Shown here piece by piece: positions 43,698-51,439 of a stretch of 64,000 nucleotides of DNA. Source of the DNA: Solobacterium sp. (GTDB lineage: Bacteria > Bacillota_I > Bacilli_A > Erysipelotrichales > Erysipelotrichaceae); assembly GCA_022486705.1 (NCBI GenBank), contig JAKVKC010000013.1:1-64000 (forward strand), read 5' to 3'. Under the pieces are notes generated by a model, which ran no database searches, was not told the origin of the DNA, and was given only the letters and a program-made list of their open reading frames with translations. Each line of letters opens with the position of its first letter. Position 1 is the stretch's first letter. The position numbers were made by a program, and so were the translations under genes.

Positions 43698-44717
43698 TTA
43701 CTTAACGTTAGCGAAGTACTTGATTGTACGAACCATCTGTGAAGTATATGAGTTCTCGTTATCATACCAAGAAACTGTCTGTACTTCGAATGTGTCGTCA
43801 TCAACCTTGTTGACCATTGTCTGTGTGGAATCAAAGATGGAACCATGTGTCTCATCGATGATATCAGAAGAAACGATCTCTTCTTCATTGTATGCAAAGG
43901 AATCAGAAGCAGCAGCCTTCATAGCAGCGTTGATAGAATCCTTTGTAACATCCTTGCCCTTGACAACAGCGAACAGCAGAGTTGTAGAACCTGTAGCAAC
44001 TGGTACACGCTGAGCAGCGCCGATCAGCTTGCCATTCAGTTCAGGAAGAACAAGTCCGATTGCCTTAGCAGCTCCGGAAGAAGCTGGGACAATGTTTGCT
44101 GCACCCGCTCTAGAACGGCGGAAGTTGCCCTTTCTCTGTGGGCCATCAAGGATCATCTGGTCACCTGTATAAGCGTGGACTGTGCACATAATACCAGAAA
44201 CAATCTGATACTTGTCATTCAGAGCCTTAGCCATAGGAGCTAAGCAGTTTGTTGTGCATGAAGCAGCAGAGATGATCTTATCTTCTGGCTTCAGTGTCTT
44301 TTCGTTTACAGAATAAACAATTGTAGGCAGATCATTTCCAGCAGGAGCGGAAATAACAACCTTCTTAGCACCAGCTGTGATATGAGCCTGAGCCTTTTCC
44401 TTCGATGTGTAGAAGCCTGTGCACTCCAGAACAACATCAATGTTCAGCTTGCCCCAAGGCAGTCCAGCAGCATCCTTTTCCTTGTAAATTGTAATTTCAT
44501 GTCCGTCAACAGTGATTGTTCCCTTTTCATCGTTTGCGGAGATTTCATGATTCCACTTGCCGTGTGTTGTGTCGTGTTTCAGCAGATAAGCCAGCATGGA
44601 AGGTGTTGTCAGATCGTTGATAGCAACGACATCATAACCCTCGGATACAAACATCTGTCTGAATGCAAGACGGCCGATACGGCCAAATCCGTTAATAGCA
44701 ACTCTTACATCTGTCAT
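43698..44717 (-). CDS. gapA: Glyceraldehyde-3-phosphate dehydrogenase
   Basis: GAPDH oxidises glyceraldehyde-3-phosphate with NAD+ and phosphate. The NAD-binding start VAINGFGRIGRLAFRQ, the catalytic ASCTTNCLAP (Cys about 152) and the substrate motif SWYDNENSY are all present. The start is MTDVRVAI; the open frame extends upstream but only this ATG fits the family, though GGAGG is 14 nt away. Length 339 aa is normal. It is monocistronic with a near-consensus promoter, which fits high expression. Confidence 0.97.
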   Translation of the reverse strand: MTDVRVAINGFGRIGRLAFRQMFVSEGYDVVAINDLTTPSMLAYLLKHDTTHGKWNHEISANDEKGTITVDGHEITIYKEKDAAGLPWGKLNIDVVLECTGFYTSKEKAQAHITAGAKKVVISAPAGNDLPTIVYSVNEKTLKPEDKIISAASCTTNCLAPMAKALNDKYQIVSGIMCTVHAYTGDQMILDGPQRKGNFRRSRAGAANIVPASSGAAKAIGLVLPELNGKLIGAAQRVPVATGSTTLLFAVVKGKDVTKDSINAAMKAAASDSFAYNEEEIVSSDIIDETHGSIFDSTQTMVNKVDDDTFEVQTVSWYDNENSYTSQMVRTIKYFANVK

Positions 44718-44751
44718 ATAGTCTTTATAGACCTCCTTATGTTGCGTATAA

Positions 44752-44780
44752 ATTATAAGATTAAGTTGGTCTATCGTCAA
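44752..44780 (-). promoter_or_regulatory. gapA promoter
   Basis: On the minus strand TTGACG (44775-44780) and a perfect TATAAT (44752-44757) are 17 bp apart, about 35 nt upstream of the start codon. Confidence 0.9.
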
Positions 44781-44854
44781 TTGAGAACCTTTTCTTTTGG
44801 CCTTCTTTCTGCAAAGAATTTTCATCACCATTCTTTACTTGTGAAAAAGGCACA

Positions 44855-44880
44855 GAAAAGAGAAGGTTTTCCTTCTCTTA
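44855..44880 (-). terminator. Terminator of the rapZ operon
   Basis: On the minus strand AAGAGAAGG-AAAA-CCTTCTCTT is followed by TTCTG. It overlaps the stop of the acetyltransferase gene. Confidence 0.75.
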
Positions 44881-45792
44881 GGCAAATTCATTTAGGTTCA
44901 GAGGCTTCTGTGAGATCCTGATCACATCTTCAATACTGCTTACTTTTCGGCCGAACAGTTTGGTGAACAGTTTCCCATCATTTAAGCGCACCATAGTCGA
45001 TGCATATACTTTGCGATCGGCTCTTGGAAAGATCCGACCAAGATCTTCTGCTTCACTGACCAGCAGCTTTACGGTCCTCTTTTCCTGCAGGGCCGCATTG
45101 ACCAGCTTCGTCAATGACATGGAATCTAAGTAGATGCATTCTTCAATAATGCATTCATCGCCTTCCGGGATCAAAGAAGCATATCCCTGGATCTGATCCT
45201 TGCCATTGAAGTACGCAACGATCTTGCCGCCTTCTGCTCGGATCTCATTGAGATATTTTACAAAGTACTCTAAGTCCCTGGCATAGAAACCATTGAATCT
45301 TGCAATGAACGCACTGTATACCTTCAGCAGATCAATAGCGGTCGGCGTATAGCTGCAGCCGAAATTGGTCGTACGGCGGCAGTCTGCTCTCTGCAGAGTA
45401 TACTGTGCCCTCTCGTACATCAAACGGAAGCCGAAGTTGCGGTACATCTCCGGTTCTTCACTTTGGATCAAGGTCAGCAGCTCTGTATGCGCGCATGCAT
45501 CTACCACCAGATCCAGGAGTGCATGCATGTATCCCTTCTGGCGATACTTTGGAAGTGTTGCTACACCTACGATCATCGATGCCTGCAGCACTCTGCCATT
45601 GAACATCACGGCATGCGGATTGCGGATCAGACATGACACGACCTTATCTTCCAGCATATATACATAGCAATTCTCCGGCTGATAAAGGCTCTTGAAAAAA
45701 TACTCTGCGTACCTTGGATCTTCTTTTGGAAAACAGATCCGCCAGATCTCTTTGATCTCTTCTGTCTGCTGCTCATTTGCTTTTGTTATCAT
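44878..45792 (-). CDS. Eis-like GNAT acetyltransferase
   Basis: The 304-aa protein belongs to the GNAT superfamily, Eis-like group. The acetyl-CoA motif A is IVGVATLPKYRQKGYMHALL (about 75-95). The second half matches the sterol-carrier-like C-terminal region of Eis proteins. Eis enzymes acetylate amines, including aminoglycosides in mycobacteria, but bacterial homologues of this type mostly lack known substrates. It is last in the rapZ-yvcK-whiA transcript. Confidence 0.8.
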   Translation of the reverse strand: MITKANEQQTEEIKEIWRICFPKEDPRYAEYFFKSLYQPENCYVYMLEDKVVSCLIRNPHAVMFNGRVLQASMIVGVATLPKYRQKGYMHALLDLVVDACAHTELLTLIQSEEPEMYRNFGFRLMYERAQYTLQRADCRRTTNFGCSYTPTAIDLLKVYSAFIARFNGFYARDLEYFVKYLNEIRAEGGKIVAYFNGKDQIQGYASLIPEGDECIIEECIYLDSMSLTKLVNAALQEKRTVKLLVSEAEDLGRIFPRADRKVYASTMVRLNDGKLFTKLFGRKVSSIEDVIRISQKPLNLNEFA

Positions 45793-45825
45793 AGTTTTGT
45801 TCCTTCTTTTTTATTATACGGCATT

Positions 45826-45987
45826 TTACTTTTCATATTTATGGACAAGATGTCTTGTCCGCATATAGCCGGTAAATCCCATGATGCCCAAAATAGCGAT
45901 AATGATCTGGTAGGATGCAAATACAATGCATAAGATCACCAGTATTGCTGCATAGATGCCAAGTCCGATCCACTCATTCCTGCTCAT
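45826..45987 (-). CDS. Small membrane protein downstream of whiA
   Basis: The 53-aa protein, MSRNEWIGLG..., has one or two membrane helices (about residues 7-40) and a basic end. GAGG lies 8 nt before the ATG at 45987, which overlaps the whiA stop by 14 bp, so it is coupled to whiA. A longer frame reading into whiA is less likely. No family recognised. Confidence 0.65.
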   Translation of the reverse strand: MSRNEWIGLGIYAAILVILCIVFASYQIIIAILGIMGFTGYMRTRHLVHKYEK

Positions 45988-46921
45988 CGCGATGTCCTCT
46001 GACTGCCGTCTCATGGATCTTGACAAAGCGATGCTTCATGCCTGATTTCGAGACCGGCTTTCCTGTCTTCTGTTCTAATATCTCAGCCAGTTCATTGAGC
46101 GAACTGTCGGGATGTTCCTTGCGCAGCTGGATCACATCCTTCAGTCTTTGGTCCAAACTGTCATACTTATGATCTTCTTCAATCATCTGAATATCTGCCA
46201 GCTGTTTTTCGGCAGCGGCCTGTGTCTTTACTTCATTGGCAACGTCAATATTATTCAGCCGAGTGATCGAATTGGTAAAGTCTCGGGAGATCCGAACATT
46301 TTCAAAGGCTAGAAGATGTGCATCTGCTTCAATGATCCGCAGGAAATCTGCAATCTTCTCCGCTGCTTTGACATAGACGATGATCTTGCCGCGGCGCTCA
46401 ATGGATTTCGCTTTGATATGAAATCTTGCCAGCAGTTCAATTAAGAAGTCCGCATGTTCCTGACTGGCTGCGGTGATCTCCATATGATAGCTGGTCTTTT
46501 CCGGCGGATTGATCGAACCGGATGCCAAGAAAGCCCCGGCCAGATATGCCCTGGCATTGTTGTCTGTTTCTACGATCTTTTTCAGCGGCTTGGGCAGCAG
46601 TCCGCGGTTGGAGTAGATGCCAAGATCCGTTAAAATGATCGGTGCTCCTGATAAGATCCGCAGTCCATAGACCCGATTCTTCCGCAGATTCATCTTCCGT
46701 TTGACAAACAGGGAAATCTCGCCGCCATACCGGTTCTTTGTCAGGCGATAGATCGTCCGGGCCACGGCCGCATTTTCAACTGTTACCAAGATCGTCATCC
46801 CGCGGGAAGAGAACGATAAAGAAGAAGTCATCTGGATCAATGCACTGAGCTCTGCTCTGGCATCGTTTCCTTCCATGACTTTCTGCGCCACTTCCTGTTT
46901 GACTTCTGCTGAGAATGACAT
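45974..46921 (-). CDS. whiA: DNA-binding protein WhiA
   Basis: WhiA combines a LAGLIDADG homing-endonuclease-like N-terminal domain with a C-terminal helix-turn-helix and, in Bacillota, affects division and chromosome organisation. The 315-aa sequence starts MSFSAEVKQEVA and ends with the HTH (HPDSSLNELAEILEQKTGKPVSKSGMKHRF, parts). Its ATG overlaps the yvcK stop by one base (TGATG), with GGAGGG 6 nt upstream. It is in the conserved rapZ-yvcK-whiA operon. Confidence 0.95.
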   Translation of the reverse strand: MSFSAEVKQEVAQKVMEGNDARAELSALIQMTSSLSFSSRGMTILVTVENAAVARTIYRLTKNRYGGEISLFVKRKMNLRKNRVYGLRILSGAPIILTDLGIYSNRGLLPKPLKKIVETDNNARAYLAGAFLASGSINPPEKTSYHMEITAASQEHADFLIELLARFHIKAKSIERRGKIIVYVKAAEKIADFLRIIEADAHLLAFENVRISRDFTNSITRLNNIDVANEVKTQAAAEKQLADIQMIEEDHKYDSLDQRLKDVIQLRKEHPDSSLNELAEILEQKTGKPVSKSGMKHRFVKIHETAVRGHRDEQE

Positions 46922-47874
46922 CAAAGGCCCTCCACAATATCCTGCACTGCTTTTTCTACTTTTGCTGCATCATGACGGATCAGATCATTCTCAAAAGATA
47001 AGAGCTCTTCTTCAATGATCTCATAGGCATGTTCCTTTTCTTTCAGGGTAACCTGCGTACTTCCTTCCTGCTCATATCTTTTTAAGATGGAAGCAGGGAT
47101 CGTATCTTTTGATACCATGACCGCATCGACCGGTGCGCCATGGCGCTTCAGTGCTTTGACATGATCTTCCACACAATAGCCATCTGTTTCACCAGGCTGG
47201 GTCATTGCATTGCAGAAATAAACACGTTTCGCTTTTGTCTCATCCAAAGCTGCCTGAATATCAGGAATAATGATGTTCGGCAGAATGCTTGTATAGACTG
47301 ACCCAATGCCATAGATGATCAGATCAGCTTTTTTAATTGCTTCAATCGCTTCCGGTGTCGCCGATACATCTTCCTCATAGAATACCTGCCGGATATGATT
47401 GGCCCGATTCGGTATATTGGCCTCTCCTTTGACAATGACACCGTCTTCCATAATGGCATACAGTGAAATGACCTGTGTCGTTGCTGGGATGATCTGTCCT
47501 TTGACATTCAGGACCTTGCCGATCCTCTGCACGGCTTCAAAAAAGGAACCGCACTGCTGTGTCAGTGCAGTCAGCATCAGATTGCCTAGATTGTGTCCGG
47601 CAATATCTTTCTCTTCACCATCCGGATCATCAAAACGATAGTTCATCAGGGAAGACATCAGCGATTCACTTTCCGCTAACGACACCATGACATTGCGGAT
47701 ATCTCCCATGGCCGGAATGTGGAACTGTCTTCTCAATCGGCCGGTAGAACCGCCGTCATCGGCGACCGTCACAATTGCCGTAATGCTGATATCCGGAATG
47801 TTCTTAATGCTGCGGCAGATCAGGCTCTGGCCATGTCCCCCGCCAATGACCACGACATTCTTTTTACTGTTCAT
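46921..47874 (-). CDS. yvcK: YvcK/CofD-like gluconeogenesis factor
   Basis: YvcK binds UDP-GlcNAc and supports growth on gluconeogenic carbon and envelope synthesis in Bacillus. The 317-aa protein has the CofD-like nucleotide-binding start VVVIGGGHG followed by VADDGGSTGRLR and ADLIIYGIGSVYTSILPN. The start MNSKKNVVV overlaps the rapZ end by 11 bp. It is central in the rapZ-yvcK-whiA operon. Confidence 0.93.
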   Translation of the reverse strand: MNSKKNVVVIGGGHGQSLICRSIKNIPDISITAIVTVADDGGSTGRLRRQFHIPAMGDIRNVMVSLAESESLMSSLMNYRFDDPDGEEKDIAGHNLGNLMLTALTQQCGSFFEAVQRIGKVLNVKGQIIPATTQVISLYAIMEDGVIVKGEANIPNRANHIRQVFYEEDVSATPEAIEAIKKADLIIYGIGSVYTSILPNIIIPDIQAALDETKAKRVYFCNAMTQPGETDGYCVEDHVKALKRHGAPVDAVMVSKDTIPASILKRYEQEGSTQVTLKEKEHAYEIIEEELLSFENDLIRHDAAKVEKAVQDIVEGL

Positions 47875-48739
47875 TGCGGATCCACTCTTTCTCATCGCGG
47901 TGCTCTTTGTAGCAGTTGTATTTTTCTTTATAGTGATCATACAGGAAGTTGGTGATGGTCACACTGCGGTGCTGTCCGCCCGTGCATCCGATCGCAACTG
48001 TAAAGTGATTCTTGCCTTCCTTGACGTACTGCTCAAAAGCATAGTCTGTAAAGGCCAATAGGCGCTTGATGAATTCCTGTGTCTCCGGCTTATCCATGAC
48101 ATAGTTATAGACCTGCGGATCATTGCCGCTGTAAGGACGCAGCTTCACGACCCAGAAAGGATTCGGCAGGAAACGCACATCGATCATCATATCCGCATCC
48201 ATTGGCACGCCGTATTTATAGCCAAAGGAAATAAAAGAAATAGAGAAAGTCGGCACACTGCTCTTTGAAAAGTACTGTTCGATCTTCTTGCGGAATTCTT
48301 TCTCATCCGAGAAAGAAGAATCAATGGTCACAAAGCTGCCATTATTTGCAATATGCGAGAACATGCTTCTTTCTACGGAAATAGCTTCTTCCAATGTATT
48401 GCATGTATTGCTCAGAAGCAGCGGATGCATTCTTCTTGTGCTCTTGTAGCGATGCAGAAGAACTGCATCATTGGCATCCAGGAACATGACCTGTACTTCA
48501 ATGCCTTCTCCCTTCAGCCCGCTCAGGAACAGTGCAAAATCCTGGGCACTGGTCGATAAAGCAATATAGCTGTATCTAGGATCTGTACTGGTCTCGATCA
48601 TATCCACTAACAGAGACACCAGCTGCACCGGAAAATTATCGATAATATGATAGCCCATATCTTCTAGGATCCTGGTCGCTGTACTTTTCCCAGCTCCCGA
48701 CATTCCTGATACTAGAATGACACGCTTTGTTTTCTCCAT
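47864..48739 (-). CDS. rapZ: RNase adapter protein RapZ / nucleotide-binding protein YvcJ
   Basis: The 291-aa P-loop protein has Walker A GMSGAGKSTA at residues 12-21 and the C-terminal domain with CTGGQHRSV. In E. coli RapZ targets sRNAs controlling glmS; in Bacillus YvcJ is a GTPase of less clear role. GAGGTGAG precedes ATG. It is first in the operon, with promoter at 48759-48787. Confidence 0.95.
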   Translation of the reverse strand: MEKTKRVILVSGMSGAGKSTATRILEDMGYHIIDNFPVQLVSLLVDMIETSTDPRYSYIALSTSAQDFALFLSGLKGEGIEVQVMFLDANDAVLLHRYKSTRRMHPLLLSNTCNTLEEAISVERSMFSHIANNGSFVTIDSSFSDEKEFRKKIEQYFSKSSVPTFSISFISFGYKYGVPMDADMMIDVRFLPNPFWVVKLRPYSGNDPQVYNYVMDKPETQEFIKRLLAFTDYAFEQYVKEGKNHFTVAIGCTGGQHRSVTITNFLYDHYKEKYNCYKEHRDEKEWIRNEQ

Positions 48740-48758
48740 GATCGCTCACCTCAGTATC

Positions 48759-48787
48759 ATTTTAGCAACTTCTTGTCAGACCTACAA
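48759..48787 (-). promoter_or_regulatory. rapZ: rapZ-yvcK-whiA promoter
   Basis: On the minus strand TTGTAG (48782-48787) and TAAAAT (48759-48764) are 17 bp apart, about 20 nt upstream of the rapZ start codon. Confidence 0.7.
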
Positions 48788-48807
48788 CGCATTTCAGTGT
48801 GCCTAAC

Positions 48808-48922
48808 GAAAAAGACCGCAGTCATCGCACTGCCGCCCTTTTCAGAAGGAGAATATGAATCATCGGTCGTTTTATATTTCAGAAGTACCTATCTGATACA
48901 TGCATGTTTCGTGATTGCTTCC
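48808..48922 (-). ncRNA. Possible short transcript from promoter B
   Basis: Promoter B would start RNA near 48922. A hairpin GGCAGT-GCGATG-ACTGC(G)GTC followed by TTTTTCG lies at 48808-48834, so a roughly 115-nt RNA would end before the rapZ promoter. It contains two tiny frames (8 and 13 codons), only the first with a purine-rich site nearby. A small RNA, a leader peptide or an unproductive promoter are all possible. Confidence 0.45.
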
Positions 48923-48928
48923 TATCTC

Positions 48929-48957
48929 AATGTAGCGAATAGATCCTCTCTTTGCAA
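48929..48957 (-). promoter_or_regulatory. Promoter B
   Basis: On the minus strand TTGCAA (48952-48957) and TACATT (48929-48934) are 17 bp apart. The phased repeats begin 5 bp upstream of the -35, exactly as at promoter A. Confidence 0.6.
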
Positions 48958-48962
48958 TCCCC

Positions 48963-48993
48963 GGCGGGACGGTCTGCCCTTTTGGCGGGACGG
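48963..48993 (-). repeat. Phased direct repeat, copy B (likely activator site)
   Basis: Two identical GGCGGGACGG repeats (plus strand, 48963-48972 and 48984-48993) have a 21-bp period. The layout and spacing to the -35/-10 equal those of copy A to the base. Confidence 0.75.
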
Positions 48994-49051
48994 TTCCCCA
49001 AGATACTGCCGCTTTCACCCTATCCTGCCATGCATTTGCAGAACTGTGCCG

Positions 49052-49080
49052 AAAGAAAAGAAGATCGTTCAGATCTTCTC
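49052..49080 (-). terminator. Terminator of the hprK operon
   Basis: On the minus strand AGAAGATC-TGAAC-GATCTTCT is followed by TTTCTTTC. The 5' arm includes the stop codon. Confidence 0.78.
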
Positions 49081-50415
49081 GTAAGTCCAAGCATGATTGC
49101 TTTCCAATTCCGGCAGCAGTTCGCCCAAGCCCATAATGACATAGTTCGGAGCCGCAGCCTTGATGACCGGAAGCTTTTCTTTGTTTGATATATATGCAAC
49201 AGCATAGACACCGGCCCGCTTGGCCGCTTCCACATCGCTGGCATTATCGCCCACATAGATGCAGGAATCATGGCCATGATCCAGCATTTCACATGCCTTC
49301 AGGATGCCATCCGGTGCTGGTTTCGGTGCCATGAACTGATCTCTGCCCAGGACGATATCGAACAGGTCATAGATCTTGAATTCCTTCAGCCACATCTCAC
49401 AGGATTCACTTAAACGCGAAGAGACAATGCCAAGCTGATATCCCTGTTTCTTCAATTCCCGCAGTACAAGTTCCGTATTCGGCAGCAGTTCAACGATATG
49501 CTGTTCCGGCAGTGTGTTCTGATACTGCCGATATTCCTGCACCATGACTTCTGGATCACGGTCAGGGAACAGTTTTGCCATTTCTTCTTTTAAAGGCGGG
49601 CCAAAGACTTCCAATTGCTTTTCATGGGTGAAATCTTTTGGATCTCCGTATTTTTCAAACAGATACATAAAGCAGTGAATGACCATGCCTTCAGAATCCA
49701 TGATCGTACCATCCAAGTCGAACAGGATCGTTGGCTTCTGCGCCACATACTTCCGATTGCGGATATACAGGATCAGCCCGCCGACTTCTGCACAGATCGC
49801 CATCAGCAGGCAGTTCGCTGCCAAGTCATCCGTTTTAAACACATGCGCCATCAGCCTCGATACGCCCAGCCACAGCAGGACAACAGCGGTAATATCACCG
49901 CGCTTATGTCCCATCTTGTAAGGACGGTAGACGAACCAGATCAGCAGCAGAATAATTGTGCTGGTGCCAACGCTCCATAATACTTTCGGCTGTGTAAAGC
50001 ATCTGCCGATGCGCACGATGATAGCACTGGCCATCAGGATCGGGGCAATGGTATCCATTGTGCGGAAGAATGACATGTGATGTCTGCGGCAGTACCAATA
50101 CAAGGCAATGCCGGTGCCTAATAAAGCTGTGATCACTTCCAGACCGCCGTCTGTCAGTCTCAGCACATACCATGCATACAAATAATATTCATGAAAGTTC
50201 TCTATCACCCAGCCGATGCGGCCGCCGATAATAGCACCGACTAAAGCCAGGGTAAAGATCTCATCAGATACCTTCTGTTTATAGCCATGCTTGGTCATCA
50301 TTTTGGATTCTGCTAAGAAACCGAATACGCAGGCTGCCAAGAATGTCAATGTATACCACGTCAGGCCGAAGTTGCCAATGGTAAAGATCGTACTTGTGTC
50401 TGGGAAAAATTTCAT
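49069..50415 (-). CDS. Lgt-like membrane domain fused to HAD phosphatase (PpaX-like)
   Basis: The 448-aa protein has seven or so membrane helices (residues 1-225) resembling prolipoprotein diacylglyceryl transferase, then a cytoplasmic HAD domain (about 230-440) with ILFDLDGTIMDSE, IVSSRLS, MAPKPAPDG and YVGDNASDV. In Bacillus the order is hprK-lgt-...-ppaX, so this looks like an lgt-ppaX fusion. The Lgt part keeps GGRIGWVI and a GGL loop, but the loop usually reading GGMSFHGG is GGLEVITA and the usual RxGNFINGE is RIGRCFTQP, so key His and Asn appear lost. It overlaps hprK by ATGA. PpaX hydrolyses pyrophosphate released by HprK phosphorylase activity; this domain may do likewise. Confidence 0.85.
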   Translation of the reverse strand: MKFFPDTSTIFTIGNFGLTWYTLTFLAACVFGFLAESKMMTKHGYKQKVSDEIFTLALVGAIIGGRIGWVIENFHEYYLYAWYVLRLTDGGLEVITALLGTGIALYWYCRRHHMSFFRTMDTIAPILMASAIIVRIGRCFTQPKVLWSVGTSTIILLLIWFVYRPYKMGHKRGDITAVVLLWLGVSRLMAHVFKTDDLAANCLLMAICAEVGGLILYIRNRKYVAQKPTILFDLDGTIMDSEGMVIHCFMYLFEKYGDPKDFTHEKQLEVFGPPLKEEMAKLFPDRDPEVMVQEYRQYQNTLPEQHIVELLPNTELVLRELKKQGYQLGIVSSRLSESCEMWLKEFKIYDLFDIVLGRDQFMAPKPAPDGILKACEMLDHGHDSCIYVGDNASDVEAAKRAGVYAVAYISNKEKLPVIKAAAPNYVIMGLGELLPELESNHAWTYEKI

Positions 50416-51359
50416 TTATCCTCCTTGCCGGCAGCGTTCCGGAATCTAGCTCGGATCTCGTCTGCGCTGTTGTAGCCCTTCTGCTGCATCTTATAATTAA
50501 TGACCGCAGATTCTACCAAAGCACTGACATTTCGTCCGGCACTTACAGGAAGTGTAATCGTTGGTATTAATACATCTAATATTCTGGTGAATCTCTGCGT
50601 CTCATCACCGATGCGGTTGTATTCCGCAGCTGCTTCAAACGGCACCAGCTTGATGACCAGTGAAATACGGATACTGTCGCTTAAGGAAGCAGATCCGAAC
50701 ATCTTTTCAACATCTATGACACCGATGCCTCTGATCTCCAAGAGCCCTTTGATGATCGATGGTGAATGGCCATAGATCGCATTGTGGATATGCTGTACAT
50801 CAACCCGGTCATCTGCGATCAGAATATGTCCATCGCGGATCAGATCCAGAGCCGTTTCTGATTTTCCCATGCCGCTTTCACCCAGCAGCAGGACACCGGT
50901 GCCATGAACAGATACCAATACACCGGACAGTGTATCTTCAGGGGCAAGCTTTTCATCCAAGTATGTGATCAGATCTGTCTGCAGACGATAGGTCTCGAGA
51001 TTTGTCCGCAGGATCGGGAAGTCTGTAGCTTCTGCCACTTCTTTCAATATCGGCGGCAGATCATTGTTCTTGGTAATGATCAATGTCGGCGTCAGTCCAT
51101 CCGTGATCTGCGGGAAGCGCTCCCTCTGATCTTCTTCGCTCATGGATCTGATAAATTCTGATTCTTTATTGCCAATGACAACAATTCTTCTAGGATCTGT
51201 TTTCTTCATGAAGCCGCATAGTTCAAATCCAGGACGATTGATATCTGGTACGACCGTCCAGCGATCTAAAGAATGGTCATCGCCTGTCAGCTGTTCAAAT
51301 TTGAAAAAATCAACAATTTCTCTGACAGTTACTTTTTTGTCATATTTCGCTTCGGACAT
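50412..51359 (-). CDS. hprK: HPr kinase/phosphorylase
   Basis: HprK phosphorylates and dephosphorylates Ser46 of HPr, the switch for CcpA-mediated catabolite control and inducer exclusion. The 315-aa protein has the N-terminal domain (1-130), Walker A GESGMGKSE (about 158-166) and the family signature LLEIRGIGVIDV. The start is MSEAKYD with GGAGG 6 nt upstream. It is co-transcribed with the Lgt/HAD fusion. An extended -10 promoter precedes it. Confidence 0.96.
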   Translation of the reverse strand: MSEAKYDKKVTVREIVDFFKFEQLTGDDHSLDRWTVVPDINRPGFELCGFMKKTDPRRIVVIGNKESEFIRSMSEEDQRERFPQITDGLTPTLIITKNNDLPPILKEVAEATDFPILRTNLETYRLQTDLITYLDEKLAPEDTLSGVLVSVHGTGVLLLGESGMGKSETALDLIRDGHILIADDRVDVQHIHNAIYGHSPSIIKGLLEIRGIGVIDVEKMFGSASLSDSIRISLVIKLVPFEAAAEYNRIGDETQRFTRILDVLIPTITLPVSAGRNVSALVESAVINYKMQQKGYNSADEIRARFRNAAGKEDK

Positions 51360-51381
51360 ACATACCTCCAATCTGTGGAAT

Positions 51382-51390
51382 ATTATACCA
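51382..51390 (-). promoter_or_regulatory. hprK: hprK promoter, extended -10
   Basis: On the minus strand TGGTATAAT (TATAAT at 51382-51387 preceded by TG-N) is an extended -10 about 25 nt upstream of the start. No good -35 sits at 17 bp. A TTGACA lies too close. Confidence 0.6.
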
Positions 51391-51417
51391 TGGTGTCAAA
51401 AACAAGGAAACAAGACC

Positions 51418-51439
51418 AAAAAAGGGGTCATTCCCCCTT
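51418..51439 (-). terminator. mutS-uvrA terminator
   Basis: On the minus strand AAGGGGGAATGACCCCTT is followed by TTTT. The uvrA stop lies in the loop. Confidence 0.8.

Larger units (their letters stand above)
48740..49051 (-). other. Intergenic region with two promoters and a phased repeat
   Basis: This 312-bp stretch between rapZ and the Lgt/HAD gene holds the rapZ promoter, a short-transcript terminator (48808-48834), promoter B, phased repeat B and the terminator of the Lgt/HAD gene. Open frames across it lack RBS or cross the repeat and are not called. Confidence 0.7.

Noticed and set aside
48872-49090. 72-codon frame on minus crossing the end of the Lgt/HAD gene and repeat B
   Set aside because: It runs through the terminator, the phased repeats and promoter B and has no RBS.
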